Shown piece after piece: positions 6,949 through 15,236 of a stretch of DNA of 19,255 nucleotides (its first letter is position 1; each line of letters starts with the position of its first letter). A program made the translations under genes and the position numbers. The notes under the pieces are model-generated. The model was given only the letters and a program-made list of their open reading frames with translations. It did no database searches and had not been told where the DNA came from. Source of the DNA: JADJPL01 sp964607915 (lineage in GTDB: Bacteria; Bacteroidota; Bacteroidia; Chitinophagales; Saprospiraceae); the NCBI GenBank assembly GCA_964607915.1, contig CAZSMU010000071.1, positions 1 to 19,255 on the forward strand. The letters are read 5' to 3'.

Positions 6949-7554
6949 CTATCCGGCCGTTGGGTTCAAATAGAGGGCTGCATAGCGGGCGATATATTTC
7001 CCGATGACATCAAACTCGAGGTTGACCCGCATACCTGCCTGCAGTTGCCCGAAAGTGGTATGGGCAAAGGTATAGGGGATAATCGCTACGGAAAAGCGGT
7101 CTTCCACCGGGTTCACTACGGTCAGGCTCACCCCGTCTATGGCGACGGAGCCTTTGTCCACGAGTAAATAGCCTGGTCCGGGCTCGTACCGGAAGTGGAA
7201 GTACCAGCTTCCGTCGAGCATCTCGACCGACGTGCAGACACCGGTTGTATCGACATGCCCCTGCACGATGTGCCCGTCGAGGCGGCCGTCGCTCTGCATG
7301 GAGCGCTCGAGGTTGACCACGCTTCCCGGTGCGAGGCAGCCCAGGCTGGAACGTTTCAGGGTTTCGTCAATGGCGGTCACGGTATGCGTGCCGTCGCCGA
7401 GGTCCACCACCGTCAGGCAGACGCCGTTGTGCGCGACGCTCTGATCTATCTTTAGCGCCCCGGAAAGCGGGGAGGCTATGGTAAAATGGGCGTTGGAGCC
7501 TTCCCTGCGGATGCCCCGCACCTCGCCTAGTGTTTCTATGATTCCCGTAAACAT
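6949..7554 (-). CDS. ribE: Riboflavin synthase, alpha chain
   Basis: Catalyses the dismutation of two 6,7-dimethyl-8-ribityllumazine molecules to riboflavin. The 201-residue length is normal. The protein begins MFTGIIETLG, the family's catalytic N-terminus, and has the two tandem lumazine-binding repeats, visible as the internal duplicates VAHNGVCLTVV (about 40-50) and VAIDGVSLTVV (about 137-147) and GHIVQGHVDTTG (about 94-105). It lies 11 bases after the stop of the large secreted T9SS protein and may be carried on that transcript, although no functional link is obvious. No other riboflavin gene is in view. Confidence 0.97.
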   Translation of the reverse strand: MFTGIIETLGEVRGIRREGSNAHFTIASPLSGALKIDQSVAHNGVCLTVVDLGDGTHTVTAIDETLKRSSLGCLAPGSVVNLERSMQSDGRLDGHIVQGHVDTTGVCTSVEMLDGSWYFHFRYEPGPGYLLVDKGSVAIDGVSLTVVNPVEDRFSVAIIPYTFAHTTFGQLQAGMRVNLEFDVIGKYIARYAALYLNPTAG

Positions 7555-7565
7555 GTACTCGATTT

Positions 7566-10346
7566 TTATCGTACCAATTGAATGTACCCCGACAAGGGCT
7601 GCGCGGTCTCTTTTGCCCCTCCGAGCCGCTGCTCAAACACGCGGCACACGAAGAAGTAAGCCCCTGCGGGAAGTTCATCCCCTGCGAGGTTGCGGCCATC
7701 CCAGTTGATCTGGGGGTCCGAAGCCTCAAAGACCAGTTGGCCCCAGCGGTTGAACACTTTGAAATCTACCCGTTCGATAAAACAGAACGGATAGGGCGTG
7801 AACAGGTCGTTCTGCCCGTCTCCGTTGGGCGTAAACGCGTTGGGGAGTTCGTACCGCGGGCAGTTGTCCACGCAGACGGTATCGCTCAGCGGGCTTTCGT
7901 TCCCTAAGAAGTCCACCGCACTGACGGCATAGCAGCCGATGAGGCCAAATTCTGGTCTGTGCTCGAACGAACGGGCCGTCGCGCGGTTGGTTTCCCCGAT
8001 TTTCTTCAGCGACTGTCCTTTTTCCGGGGCGTAGTAGATTCGGTATCCGGCTACGTCCTTGGTCTCGGGGCACACAGCCGCCGGATCGGTCCACTCTAAT
8101 CGGTTCGCCAGGGTCGAGGTATCGCAGCCGCTCCCGCTGCTGCACGCGTTGATTACTTTGAGGGTAGGCGCACAGGGCGGCACGTTGTCTATCGGCACCA
8201 CGCAGATCTCCTGAGAGTAGTTGACCAAAGGCGTCCGGACGCCGGGGATGCCATACGTGCCCAGGGCCCGGATGCGATAGCAGTAGCGGGTTCCGTTGGT
8301 CAGGCCTTTGTCCTGGTAGGCCGTCGAGGTACTCACCCCGACGGAGTCGAAGCTGCCCTGCGCATTTTTTCGCTCGATTACAAAGCGGAAATTATCCCAG
8401 GTGGTATTTTCCTGCCAGCTGAGGTTTACCGCCTGATCGGTCGGGGAGGCTTGCACGAAAACGGTTGCGCTGCCCGCACTTTGCCCCAATGGCTGGGGGG
8501 ACGCAGCGGTGAAGAACTGCACCTTATAGCTGTACGCCCCTTCTTCTGTATTCAGGCCCTGATCCAGGAAGCAGGTATCGTTGGCAGAGGACAGGCTGGG
8601 GCTGATTTTCCGGGGGCCGAGGGCGGCGAAAGCGGTGGTGGCCGGGCTGATTCCGGGGGCGCGCATCAATTGGTACGCATACGGCCCTGGATAGCTGAAG
8701 GTATCCAGGTCAACCGGCTTGGTCCAGCAGACCTGTACTTCTCCCTGTTGCCGATCCGTGCGGCGTACGTCGGCAGTGACTACGAGCGGCAGGTCCCTGT
8801 TCTGGAGGAGGCAGATCTCGCGGGAGGGGAGGCTTTCGACCAGGTTATAGGCGTAGCGGCCGTTGGGGGTAAGGCGTGCAAATTCGGCGACGATGCGGTA
8901 GCAGTAGGTTTTCCCCGGGTCGGCATTCCGGTCTGAATAGACATATCGGTTATTTTTGCTTTCCAGGATGCTGAACTCCGTCAGTTTTTGGTAGCCCCGG
9001 CCTGCAAGTCCCGGCTTGCAGGTATCTGGTTCGAAGGCATTGCTGCCCTCCCTTCGCCATACCGTGAACCCCCGGAAGTAGTTGTCCAGGGCATCATCGC
9101 AGGAATAGGGTTTATCCCAGCTCACCTCGACGACGCTCGCCGATGAGGTGGCGCGGACGCCGGTGGGCGGTGGCCCTACGACTTTGATGCGCACCGTTTT
9201 CAGGGTGCTCAACCCGGTGGAATCCCGCGTGAAGTAGTTGTCGGCAGCCCGGAAGACAACCGAATAGTACTGATCTCCGATGTGTTCGCAGGAGGTTTCC
9301 CAGCGGAACGTCTTCACGACCGGCTGCGTTTCATAGACTGCAGTAGCCGGCAGGAACGTAGCCGGGTTGACGGCGGTCTCGAACGGGCCGCCCAGCGCCG
9401 TGAGCTTTACCCGCTGCCGGCTTTCGCTCAAGGGGGCTGTAGCGCGCACTTTGAACTCGAGCACATCGCCGGCCACCACGCAGATTTCCTGGAAGGGCGT
9501 TTCGATGACTGGCGGCAGGTTATCGCATTCGAGGATCAGGATTTGCATATCCCGGATAATCGTATCAATCGGGATTCCGTCGCGGTACTCGACGATGATC
9601 ATGGCCAGGTTGTATTCCCCGGCGCGCTGTGGAGCATCCCACACGATGTCTCCAGTGACGGAGTTGATGGTTAGATTGTTGCGGGGTCCTGGAGCTATAT
9701 TATTGGGGAACAAGTAGTTGGGTACTTGAAGGCCCACGTCTTGCAAGGGGGTTACGAGGTGGTAGCTCAGGCTGTCGCCGTCGCTGTCGTACGCATTGGG
9801 GTTGTGGATGAACGGCCTGCCCACACAGCCGATGTCGATGGGAGGCTGCAGGAGGACGGGCGTGTTGTTGCAGCCCTGGAACTGGGGGTTGGGAAACGTG
9901 TAGGTGGTCTGGATGTAGAAGCGGATTTGCTCTGAGTTGGGGAAGTTCACGTTCAGGATACCCCCGTTTCGGTTGGGGTCGGTCATGGAGATGACATAGG
10001 TGCTGCGTGCAGGGTACGTATGGTAGGCGACGTAGATATTTTTCTTGGTATCGTTTTCCAGGGTTTCGCCCTTGTGCGGTATGCCGGGGCCATTGACGCG
10101 GGCCACCTGTTCGCATTTGCCATCCCCCCAACAGATCGTCAGGGTGTCGCGGTCGGCTTGTGTACTGCTTGCTTTGGTGTACGTGGTGATCGTAGCCCGT
10201 ATCCGCAGGCTGGAGGCACAGTCCCCTTCCTGGCGGATGGATATCTCGCCAGCCCGGTTGTGGGTAGCCCGGGCGGTGTTGGCCAGCAGGAGCAACACGG
10301 CCAGTAGAAGGCCATTTTTCAGCATGGTTTTTATCGGATAGGACAT
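7566..10346 (-). CDS. Secreted multidomain protein with gliding-motility/T9SS type B C-terminal domain
   Basis: About 926 residues from ATG 10346. An N-terminal signal peptide (hydrophobic LLLAVLLLLANTARA, cleaved near ATHNRAGE) is followed by a mature region opening THNRAGEIS, often seen in Bacteroidota surface proteins. Next comes an Ig/cadherin-like block with DSDGDSLSY (about 187-195), then several fibronectin-III-like repeats (about 390-830; e.g. GVRATSSASVVEVSWDKPYS, VFVQASPTDQAVNLSWQEN) with many cysteines. The last ~90 residues are the gliding-motility C-terminal / T9SS type B sorting domain (LPNAFTPNGDGQNDLF; FNRWGQLVFEA; LPAGAYFFVCRV; GYIQLVR end). It is therefore probably exported by Sec, then the type IX system, and surface-bound as an adhesin-like or matrix protein; the ligand is unknown. 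Other in-frame ATGs are at 10385 and 10325; the signal peptide fits 10346 or 10325. Confidence 0.92.
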   Translation of the reverse strand: MSYPIKTMLKNGLLLAVLLLLANTARATHNRAGEISIRQEGDCASSLRIRATITTYTKASSTQADRDTLTICWGDGKCEQVARVNGPGIPHKGETLENDTKKNIYVAYHTYPARSTYVISMTDPNRNGGILNVNFPNSEQIRFYIQTTYTFPNPQFQGCNNTPVLLQPPIDIGCVGRPFIHNPNAYDSDGDSLSYHLVTPLQDVGLQVPNYLFPNNIAPGPRNNLTINSVTGDIVWDAPQRAGEYNLAMIIVEYRDGIPIDTIIRDMQILILECDNLPPVIETPFQEICVVAGDVLEFKVRATAPLSESRQRVKLTALGGPFETAVNPATFLPATAVYETQPVVKTFRWETSCEHIGDQYYSVVFRAADNYFTRDSTGLSTLKTVRIKVVGPPPTGVRATSSASVVEVSWDKPYSCDDALDNYFRGFTVWRREGSNAFEPDTCKPGLAGRGYQKLTEFSILESKNNRYVYSDRNADPGKTYCYRIVAEFARLTPNGRYAYNLVESLPSREICLLQNRDLPLVVTADVRRTDRQQGEVQVCWTKPVDLDTFSYPGPYAYQLMRAPGISPATTAFAALGPRKISPSLSSANDTCFLDQGLNTEEGAYSYKVQFFTAASPQPLGQSAGSATVFVQASPTDQAVNLSWQENTTWDNFRFVIERKNAQGSFDSVGVSTSTAYQDKGLTNGTRYCYRIRALGTYGIPGVRTPLVNYSQEICVVPIDNVPPCAPTLKVINACSSGSGCDTSTLANRLEWTDPAAVCPETKDVAGYRIYYAPEKGQSLKKIGETNRATARSFEHRPEFGLIGCYAVSAVDFLGNESPLSDTVCVDNCPRYELPNAFTPNGDGQNDLFTPYPFCFIERVDFKVFNRWGQLVFEASDPQINWDGRNLAGDELPAGAYFFVCRVFEQRLGGAKETAQPLSGYIQLVR

Positions 10347-10423
10347 ACGTATAAAAGATTTATTCCAACAGGAAAGTTCACACATCCGAAGATTTCACAG
10401 CCGATTTGCGCCCCTGGCGAAAG

Positions 10424-11284
10424 TTATCCCAGTTCCCGGATACAGTCTGCAAGACTATCGCGCCAATAAGGGATTTCGATGCCAAACGTTTCTTTGAACT
10501 TCGTTTTGTCGAGCACGCTGTAGCAAGGGCGTGACGCGGGGGTGGGGTATTCTTTGCTCATGATGGGCAGTACCTTCACGGGCAGGTTGCTCAGGTCAAA
10601 AATCGCTTTTGCAAAATCGTACCAACTGCACACTCCCTCATTGGAATAGTGGTAGATCCCCCCTCTCCCACCGGCCTTTCCCGATCGGATAATCGAAGCG
10701 ACGGCCAGGGCGAGGTCCCGGGCATGCGTAGGGGCGCCGATCTGGTCGCACACGACCCGCAGTTCAGGCCGTTCCCGGCCTATCCGCAGCATCGTCTTCA
10801 CAAAGTTGTTGCCAAAGCGGGAGAACACCCAGGAAATGCGAAAAATGAGGGCCTCGGGATGCGCTGCCAGGGCAGCGAGATCGCCTTCCCATTTGGTGCG
10901 GGCATAGACCCCTTTGGGCGTGGCCGGGTCCTCTTCCCGCAGGGGGCGGTTGATATCGTTGTGGTAAACGTAATCCGAAGAAAAATGAATGAAGGCAGCC
11001 GACTGTGCCCTGCATTCCTCCGCTAACAGGCGCACTGCATCCACGTTGACTTTGGCGGCTTCCAGGGGATGGCTCTCGGCGAGGTCCACTGCGGTATAGG
11101 CGGCGCACGACAAGCAGTAGTCCACCTGGTTTTCCCTAAAAAAGCGCTGCACTTCCCCTCTGTCCGACAAATCGAGCTCCCGGCGGGACGTGAAGACCCA
11201 TCTATATTCCGGAAACAGCGGCTGCAGGGCCTGAAATTCCCTTCCCAACTGGCCATTGGCCCCGGTCACCAACAGAGTAGTCAC
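10424..11284 (-). CDS. rmlD: dTDP-4-dehydrorhamnose reductase (RmlD)
   Basis: Last enzyme of dTDP-L-rhamnose synthesis, reducing dTDP-4-keto-L-rhamnose with NAD(P)H. The 286-residue short-chain dehydrogenase-like protein has the nucleotide-binding motif GANGQLG (8-14), FSSDYVY (101-107) and the catalytic Y127-x3-K131 in GVYARTKWEGD. The start is GTG (11284-11282), overlapping the rmlC stop as GTGA, so translation is coupled. It gives rhamnose units for cell-surface glycans. Neither rmlA nor rmlB is in the window, so the early steps must be encoded elsewhere. The family also includes similar sugar-nucleotide reductases, but pairing with rmlC makes RmlD the likely role. Confidence 0.95.
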   Translation of the reverse strand: MTTLLVTGANGQLGREFQALQPLFPEYRWVFTSRRELDLSDRGEVQRFFRENQVDYCLSCAAYTAVDLAESHPLEAAKVNVDAVRLLAEECRAQSAAFIHFSSDYVYHNDINRPLREEDPATPKGVYARTKWEGDLAALAAHPEALIFRISWVFSRFGNNFVKTMLRIGRERPELRVVCDQIGAPTHARDLALAVASIIRSGKAGGRGGIYHYSNEGVCSWYDFAKAIFDLSNLPVKVLPIMSKEYPTPASRPCYSVLDKTKFKETFGIEIPYWRDSLADCIRELG

Positions 11285-11826
11285 GCGGGCAAGTGGTTTC
11301 CGAACGTCGGGAGCTGGCCGTCTTTTTCGGACAGCAGCACATCGCGGGCCGGCAGCCCCCAGTCAATACCCAGCACCGGATCGTCGAAGCGGATTCCCCC
11401 TTCCGATGCCTTGTGGTAAAAATTGTCGCACTTGTAAAAAAACTCGGCGGTGGGGCTCAGCACCACATAGCCGTGGGCGAAGCCGCGGGGTACGAAAAGC
11501 TGCTTCTGGTTTTCGGCGCTCAGCAATACGCTGTACCACTGCCCGTAGGTAGGCGAGCCTGCGCGCAAGTCCACCGCTATATCCAGGACTTCCCCTTCGA
11601 GGACGCGCACCAGCTTAGCCTGCGCATGTTCCCCGCACTGGTAGTGTAGTCCGCGGAGCACCCCATAGGTAGAGCGCGCCTGGTTATCTTGTACAAAAGT
11701 AGTATCTATACCCGCAGATTTGAACGTATGGGCGTTATACGACTCAAAGAAATACCCACGTTCGTCCCGATGTACCTTGGGTTCAAACACGAGCAAGCCG
11801 GATACAGGTGTTTCGATGAAAGGCAT
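11281..11826 (-). CDS. rmlC: dTDP-4-dehydrorhamnose 3,5-epimerase (RmlC)
   Basis: Cupin-fold epimerase converting dTDP-4-keto-6-deoxyglucose to dTDP-4-keto-L-rhamnose; 181 residues is the normal length. Typical blocks are HRDERGYFFESY (19-30), GVLRGLHYQ (55-63, with the catalytic His61), VLDIAVDLRAGSPTYG (80-95), FVPRGFAHGY (111-120) and FFYKCDNFY (129-137, with the conserved Tyr131). It starts 8 bases after the der stop and overlaps rmlD by 4 bases, so der-rmlC-rmlD form one transcription unit. Confidence 0.96.
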   Translation of the reverse strand: MPFIETPVSGLLVFEPKVHRDERGYFFESYNAHTFKSAGIDTTFVQDNQARSTYGVLRGLHYQCGEHAQAKLVRVLEGEVLDIAVDLRAGSPTYGQWYSVLLSAENQKQLFVPRGFAHGYVVLSPTAEFFYKCDNFYHKASEGGIRFDDPVLGIDWGLPARDVLLSEKDGQLPTFGNHLPA

Positions 11827-11834
11827 TCCAAAAG

Positions 11835-13136
11835 CTATTTTTGCCTGAAAAACAGGGCGATAGGTACCCCGTTGAAATTATACAACTTGCGGATTTGGTT
11901 TTCGAGGAAGTTCTTGTAGTTGTCCTTGATGTAGTTGGGGTGGTTGCAGAAGAACGCGAAGGCCGGGTACGCCAGGGGTAGTTGCGTCACGTATTTTATC
12001 TTGATGTACTTTCCCCGGTAAGCTGGCGGCGGTGTTTTTTCGATAATTTCCAGCAAGCGATCGTTGAGTTCGGACGTTTTGATTTTGCGCTTGCGGTTTT
12101 GGTGTACCTCCATAGCGGCCTCTACGGTGCGGAAGATGCGCGTCTTGTCCTTGACCGAGATAAAAAGGATGGGGACATCTGTGAAAGGGGCGATTTTCTC
12201 ATGGATTTCCTTCTCTACGTCGCGGGCGGTATTTGTTTCTTTCTCCACGAGGTCCCATTTATTGACGAGCAGGACGATGCCCTTGTGCCGTTTTTGGGCG
12301 AGCTTCAAGATGCTGACGTCCTGCGCTTCCATTCCCGTTTGCGCGTCGATCAGCAGGAGGCAGATATCGCATTCTTCCAGGGCGTTGATGGCACGCATCA
12401 CCGAGTAGAACTCCAGGTTTTCGTGTACTTTGCCCTTCTTGCGGATACCTGCTGTATCCACCAGGACGAACTCCATCCCAAATTTGTTGTAGTGCGAGTG
12501 GATAGCATCGCGGGTCGTGCCGGCGATATCCGTGACGATATTGCGTTCCTCCCCGAGGAGGGCATTGGTCAGGGAGGACTTGCCCACGTTGGGCTGCCCC
12601 ACGATGGCGAATTTGGGGATATCGTCCGACTGCGGCGGTTCTTCCTGTATATTTTCGACGACGGCGTCGAGGATTTCCCCTGTTCCGCTACCGGTGAGGG
12701 ACGACAGGAAGAACGTTTGTTCGAAGCCCAAGGCCCAGAATTCGTTGGCTTCGAAGAGGCGCTGGCTGTTGTCCACTTTATTGACGGCCAGCACGACCGG
12801 TTTTTTGGAGCGGCGCAGCAAATCGGCCACTTCGGCATCCAGGTCGGTGATACCGGTTGTGACATCCACCATAAATACCAGGACGGCCGCTTCTTCGATG
12901 GCTATTTTCACCTGAGAACGGATGGCCGATTCGAATACGTCCTGGGAGTTGAGGACGAAGCCCCCTGTATCCACGACGGTGAAGTTTTTTCCGTTCCAGA
13001 AGCAGTTTCCATACTGTCGGTCGCGGGTAACGCCCGATATGTCGTCAATGATTGCTTTTCTTTCCCCGATGAGCCGGTTGTACAGGGTGGATTTTCCCAC
13101 ATTTGGCCTTCCGACTATCGCCACGATATTTCCCAT
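11835..13136 (-). CDS. der: Ribosome biogenesis GTPase Der (EngA)
   Basis: Essential GTPase for 50S subunit assembly. The 433 residues hold two tandem G domains and a C-terminal KH-like domain. Domain 1: GRPNVGKS (P-loop, about 8-15), DTGG, NKVD. Domain 2: GQPNVGKS (about 181-188), TTRD, DTAG, NKWD. The C-terminal part (about 350-433) ends in the basic helix region NYIKDNYKNFLENQIRKLYNF. All GTP-binding motifs are intact. It is preceded by its own -7 box and followed after 8 bases by rmlC, an unrelated cell-envelope function. Confidence 0.97.
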   Translation of the reverse strand: MGNIVAIVGRPNVGKSTLYNRLIGERKAIIDDISGVTRDRQYGNCFWNGKNFTVVDTGGFVLNSQDVFESAIRSQVKIAIEEAAVLVFMVDVTTGITDLDAEVADLLRRSKKPVVLAVNKVDNSQRLFEANEFWALGFEQTFFLSSLTGSGTGEILDAVVENIQEEPPQSDDIPKFAIVGQPNVGKSSLTNALLGEERNIVTDIAGTTRDAIHSHYNKFGMEFVLVDTAGIRKKGKVHENLEFYSVMRAINALEECDICLLLIDAQTGMEAQDVSILKLAQKRHKGIVLLVNKWDLVEKETNTARDVEKEIHEKIAPFTDVPILFISVKDKTRIFRTVEAAMEVHQNRKRKIKTSELNDRLLEIIEKTPPPAYRGKYIKIKYVTQLPLAYPAFAFFCNHPNYIKDNYKNFLENQIRKLYNFNGVPIALFFRQK

Positions 13137-13152
13137 ATTCTTATTTAAACTG

Positions 13153-13160
13153 CAAAGGTA
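13153..13160 (-). promoter_or_regulatory. -7 box of the der-rmlC-rmlD operon
   Basis: TACCTTTG followed by C on the minus strand matches TAnnTTTGC perfectly, about 16 bases before the der ATG, implying a very short leader. No TTG at 17-23 bases upstream, so the -33 box is missing or degenerate. Confidence 0.6.
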
Positions 13161-13235
13161 GCAGATTTTAGTTGACTTGTTGCGGGCGGTAAGCCAGGAA
13201 GGAAAAAAGAGCTGTTTTACCCTGTTGCCACACCC

Positions 13236-14153
13236 CTAATTATACCCAAGTTGCCGAAGCGCATGGTCATCGTCGCGCCAGTTTTCCTTGACTTTCACGA
13301 AGAGTTCGAGGAACACTTTTTGTTCCAGGAAGGCTTCCAGGGCAGTCCTTGCTTCGGTGCCCAGTTTTTTGATGGCTTCTCCCTGATGGCCAATCAGGAT
13401 GGGCTTTTGGGTTTTCCGGGCTACATAGATCACGGCGGAGATGCGCACCAAGGGTTTGCCTTCGCGCGTCGTTTCCCCTTCTTTGAAGGATTCTATAGCT
13501 ACATCCACGGAGTACGGGATTTCCTGATGGTAGAGCAGCAGGATTTTTTCCCGGATGATTTCGCTGACGAAGAAGCGCTCGGGGCGGTCGGTCAACTGGT
13601 CTTTGGGATAGTATTCCGGTCCTTCGGGCAGCACCTGCAGGATTTCCTGCAGGAGTTCCTGCGTGCGGGTATGGTGCAGGGCGGAGATGGGCAGGATGCG
13701 ATCGAAGGGGAAGCGGGCGGCCCAGCCTGCCTGCCATGCCTCGAGGCGGGCCTCATCCAGGAGATCCACTTTGTTGAGTACGAGGAACCGCGGGATGTCG
13801 AGTCGGTGCAGGGACAGCAGGAGGGGGTCGTCGTCGGGGTAGGATTCCCCGGGCTCGGTCACCAGCAGCATGAGGTCGGCGTCTTCGAAGGTGGAGCGCA
13901 CGAAGGCATTCATCGCGTGTTGCATGCGATAGGACGGCTTTTCGATAACCCCCGGTGTATCGGAGAACACCATCTGAAAATCCTCGCCGCTCAGGATGCC
14001 CAGGATGCGGTGGCGGGTCGTCTGTGGCTTAGCCGTGATGATGGACATGCGCTCCCCTACCAGCGCGTTCATGAGCGTGGATTTGCCGACGTTGGGCCGG
14101 CCGATGATATTGATAAAACCCGATTTATGCATAAAAAACATATTTGCGGCCAT
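13236..14153 (-). CDS. era: GTPase Era
   Basis: Essential GTPase that binds 16S rRNA near its 3' end during 30S maturation. Motifs from the N-terminus: GRPNVGKS, TTRHRI, DTPG, NKVD, and SAL as the G5 element, followed by the KH type-2 domain (VYVARKTQKPILIGHQGEAIKKLG and the end region ELFVKVKENWRDD). I chose ATG 14153 (305 residues, MAANMFFMHKSGF) because AGGAGGAGG lies just upstream with good Shine-Dalgarno spacing. A downstream ATG at 14132 (MHKSGF) would match the usual Era N-terminus and is the main alternative; ATG 14183 is unlikely. The gap to the upstream flavoprotein gene is only 57 bases, so era may be read from the fba operon. It lies 99 bases before der. Confidence 0.96.
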   Translation of the reverse strand: MAANMFFMHKSGFINIIGRPNVGKSTLMNALVGERMSIITAKPQTTRHRILGILSGEDFQMVFSDTPGVIEKPSYRMQHAMNAFVRSTFEDADLMLLVTEPGESYPDDDPLLLSLHRLDIPRFLVLNKVDLLDEARLEAWQAGWAARFPFDRILPISALHHTRTQELLQEILQVLPEGPEYYPKDQLTDRPERFFVSEIIREKILLLYHQEIPYSVDVAIESFKEGETTREGKPLVRISAVIYVARKTQKPILIGHQGEAIKKLGTEARTALEAFLEQKVFLELFVKVKENWRDDDHALRQLGYN

Positions 14154-14210
14154 TGGCCTCCTCCTACCCTTTCCGAACAGCAAGCCTGCCGTTTTGGTTG
14201 TACCGACGCC

Positions 14211-14864
14211 TTAGGGCAACAGTCCGCGCACGCTGGGAGGGACTTCGAGCCCCTGTACTCCGGCGGCATCCTCTTCGGGGGCCTGGTAGATAGCTTTAGA
14301 CGGTACGACCCCTGCCCAGATGGGCAGTGCGTAATCTTCCTGATCGTCTTTGGGGCCACCCGTGCGGACTTTACACGAGGCCTCTTCGATGGTCATTTTG
14401 AGTACTGAGGTAGCCTTCAGTTCGTTGGGCGTAGGGAGGCGCACCTCCTCCCAGCGGCCCCGCAGGATTTGCTCGGAGATGAGGCGCAACGCTTCGCTCT
14501 TTTCGGCCTCGTCCTCTATTTCGACCGCTTGCCCAAAAGCGAGTACGCTGCGGTAGTTCATAGAGTGGTGGAAAGCAGAGCGCGCCAGCACCAGGCCGTC
14601 GAAGTGGGTGACGGTGGCACAGGCCGGAATCCCTTCCGACAAGGCACCCATGGTGCGGCTCTTAAGGGAGCCGTGGAAAAACAGGGTATCCCCCTGGCGA
14701 CCGTACGCGGTGGGGATGACAAAAGGCTGGCCGTCTTGCACAAAGCCGAGGTGGCATAGGAAGCCCGCGTCCAGTACCGCGTAGATGCTCTCGCGGTCGT
14801 ACGCTCCGCGGGAGGGCAGTCTTTTCAAGGTGTTCCGTTCGCTTTTAGGGAAAGAATCCGACAT
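14211..14864 (-). CDS. Pyridoxamine 5'-phosphate oxidase-like FMN-binding split-barrel protein (NimA-like)
   Basis: A 217-residue flavoprotein of the FMN split-barrel superfamily, of the type annotated as pyridoxamine 5'-phosphate oxidase-related or NimA-like (nitroimidazole reductase) protein. Visible features: RGAYDRESIYAVLDAGFLCHLGF (about 19-41), VIPTAYGRQGDTLFFHGS (49-66, the flavin-binding strand and turn), VLARSAFHHSMNYRSVLAFG (92-111) and VLKMTIEEASCKVRTGGP near the C-terminus. The substrate cannot be inferred; family members reduce or bind diverse small molecules, and a role in pyridoxal metabolism should not be assumed. It lies 13 bases downstream of the tail-anchored protein gene in the fba run. 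Confidence 0.88.
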   Translation of the reverse strand: MSDSFPKSERNTLKRLPSRGAYDRESIYAVLDAGFLCHLGFVQDGQPFVIPTAYGRQGDTLFFHGSLKSRTMGALSEGIPACATVTHFDGLVLARSAFHHSMNYRSVLAFGQAVEIEDEAEKSEALRLISEQILRGRWEEVRLPTPNELKATSVLKMTIEEASCKVRTGGPKDDQEDYALPIWAGVVPSKAIYQAPEEDAAGVQGLEVPPSVRGLLP

Positions 14865-14877
14865 TATGGGCAGGGTT

Positions 14878-15231
14878 TTACCAGGTGATGATCTCGATTA
14901 AAATAATGAGCAGGGCAAGTACGACGAGCCCTATGATTCCTTTGACCAACCAGTCGGTATTTTTGGACGTATCCGGTTTGGCGGGCAGGGGGCTTTCTTT
15001 GTCGAGCTGCTCCCAGATATCGAGGATTTTAGCCACATAATGGTTTCGGATGCGCTGTTTTTCCTCTTGGTTTTCAGCGCGGGCAAGGCGCTCGGTCAGG
15101 TCTTGCTGGAGTACGTAGGTACTTCCCAGCCATTCGGAGTGGGGCGCCTCCCGGGCGAGTCGTTTGAGCAACATAGCCGAGGCTTCTTCCGCTTTGCCAG
15201 CGGATAGCGCTTCAAAAAATTTTTTTTGCAT
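14878..15231 (-). CDS. Small tail-anchored protein with effector-associated-like domain
   Basis: A 117-residue protein without a recognised family name. Residues 1-78 are helical with a short motif FFEALSAGKAEEASAMLLKRL, then a basic central helix and a closing block HYVAKILDIWEQL (64-76). A Pro/Lys linker (80-92) leads to one C-terminal membrane helix (about 95-115, LVKGIIGLVVLALLIILIEII), giving a tail-anchored, mostly cytoplasmic protein. The 1-78 region resembles the N-terminal domain of the next-door protein at 15237-16520 (same G-x(3-4)-A-x(2-3)-L start and I/V-x-x-K/R-I-L-D end), and both resemble small helical effector-associated domains of Bacteroidota conflict proteins. Resemblance is by eye. 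Gaps to neighbours are 5 and 13 bases, so it is co-transcribed. Confidence 0.72.
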   Translation of the reverse strand: MQKKFFEALSAGKAEEASAMLLKRLAREAPHSEWLGSTYVLQQDLTERLARAENQEEKQRIRNHYVAKILDIWEQLDKESPLPAKPDTSKNTDWLVKGIIGLVVLALLIILIEIITW

Positions 15232-15236
15232 GACCT

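Noticed and set aside
11982..13148. 388-codon plus-strand frame opposite der
   Set aside because: Antisense to a complete, motif-rich Der; the product is low in family features and has no supporting start context.
13236..14153. Adjacent Era and Der as an unusual duplication
   Set aside because: They are distinct, well-known GTPases, and to my knowledge neighbouring era and der genes are common in Bacteroidota.
13251..14408. 385-codon plus-strand frame opposite era
   Set aside because: Same reason: shadow of era and of the flavoprotein gene.
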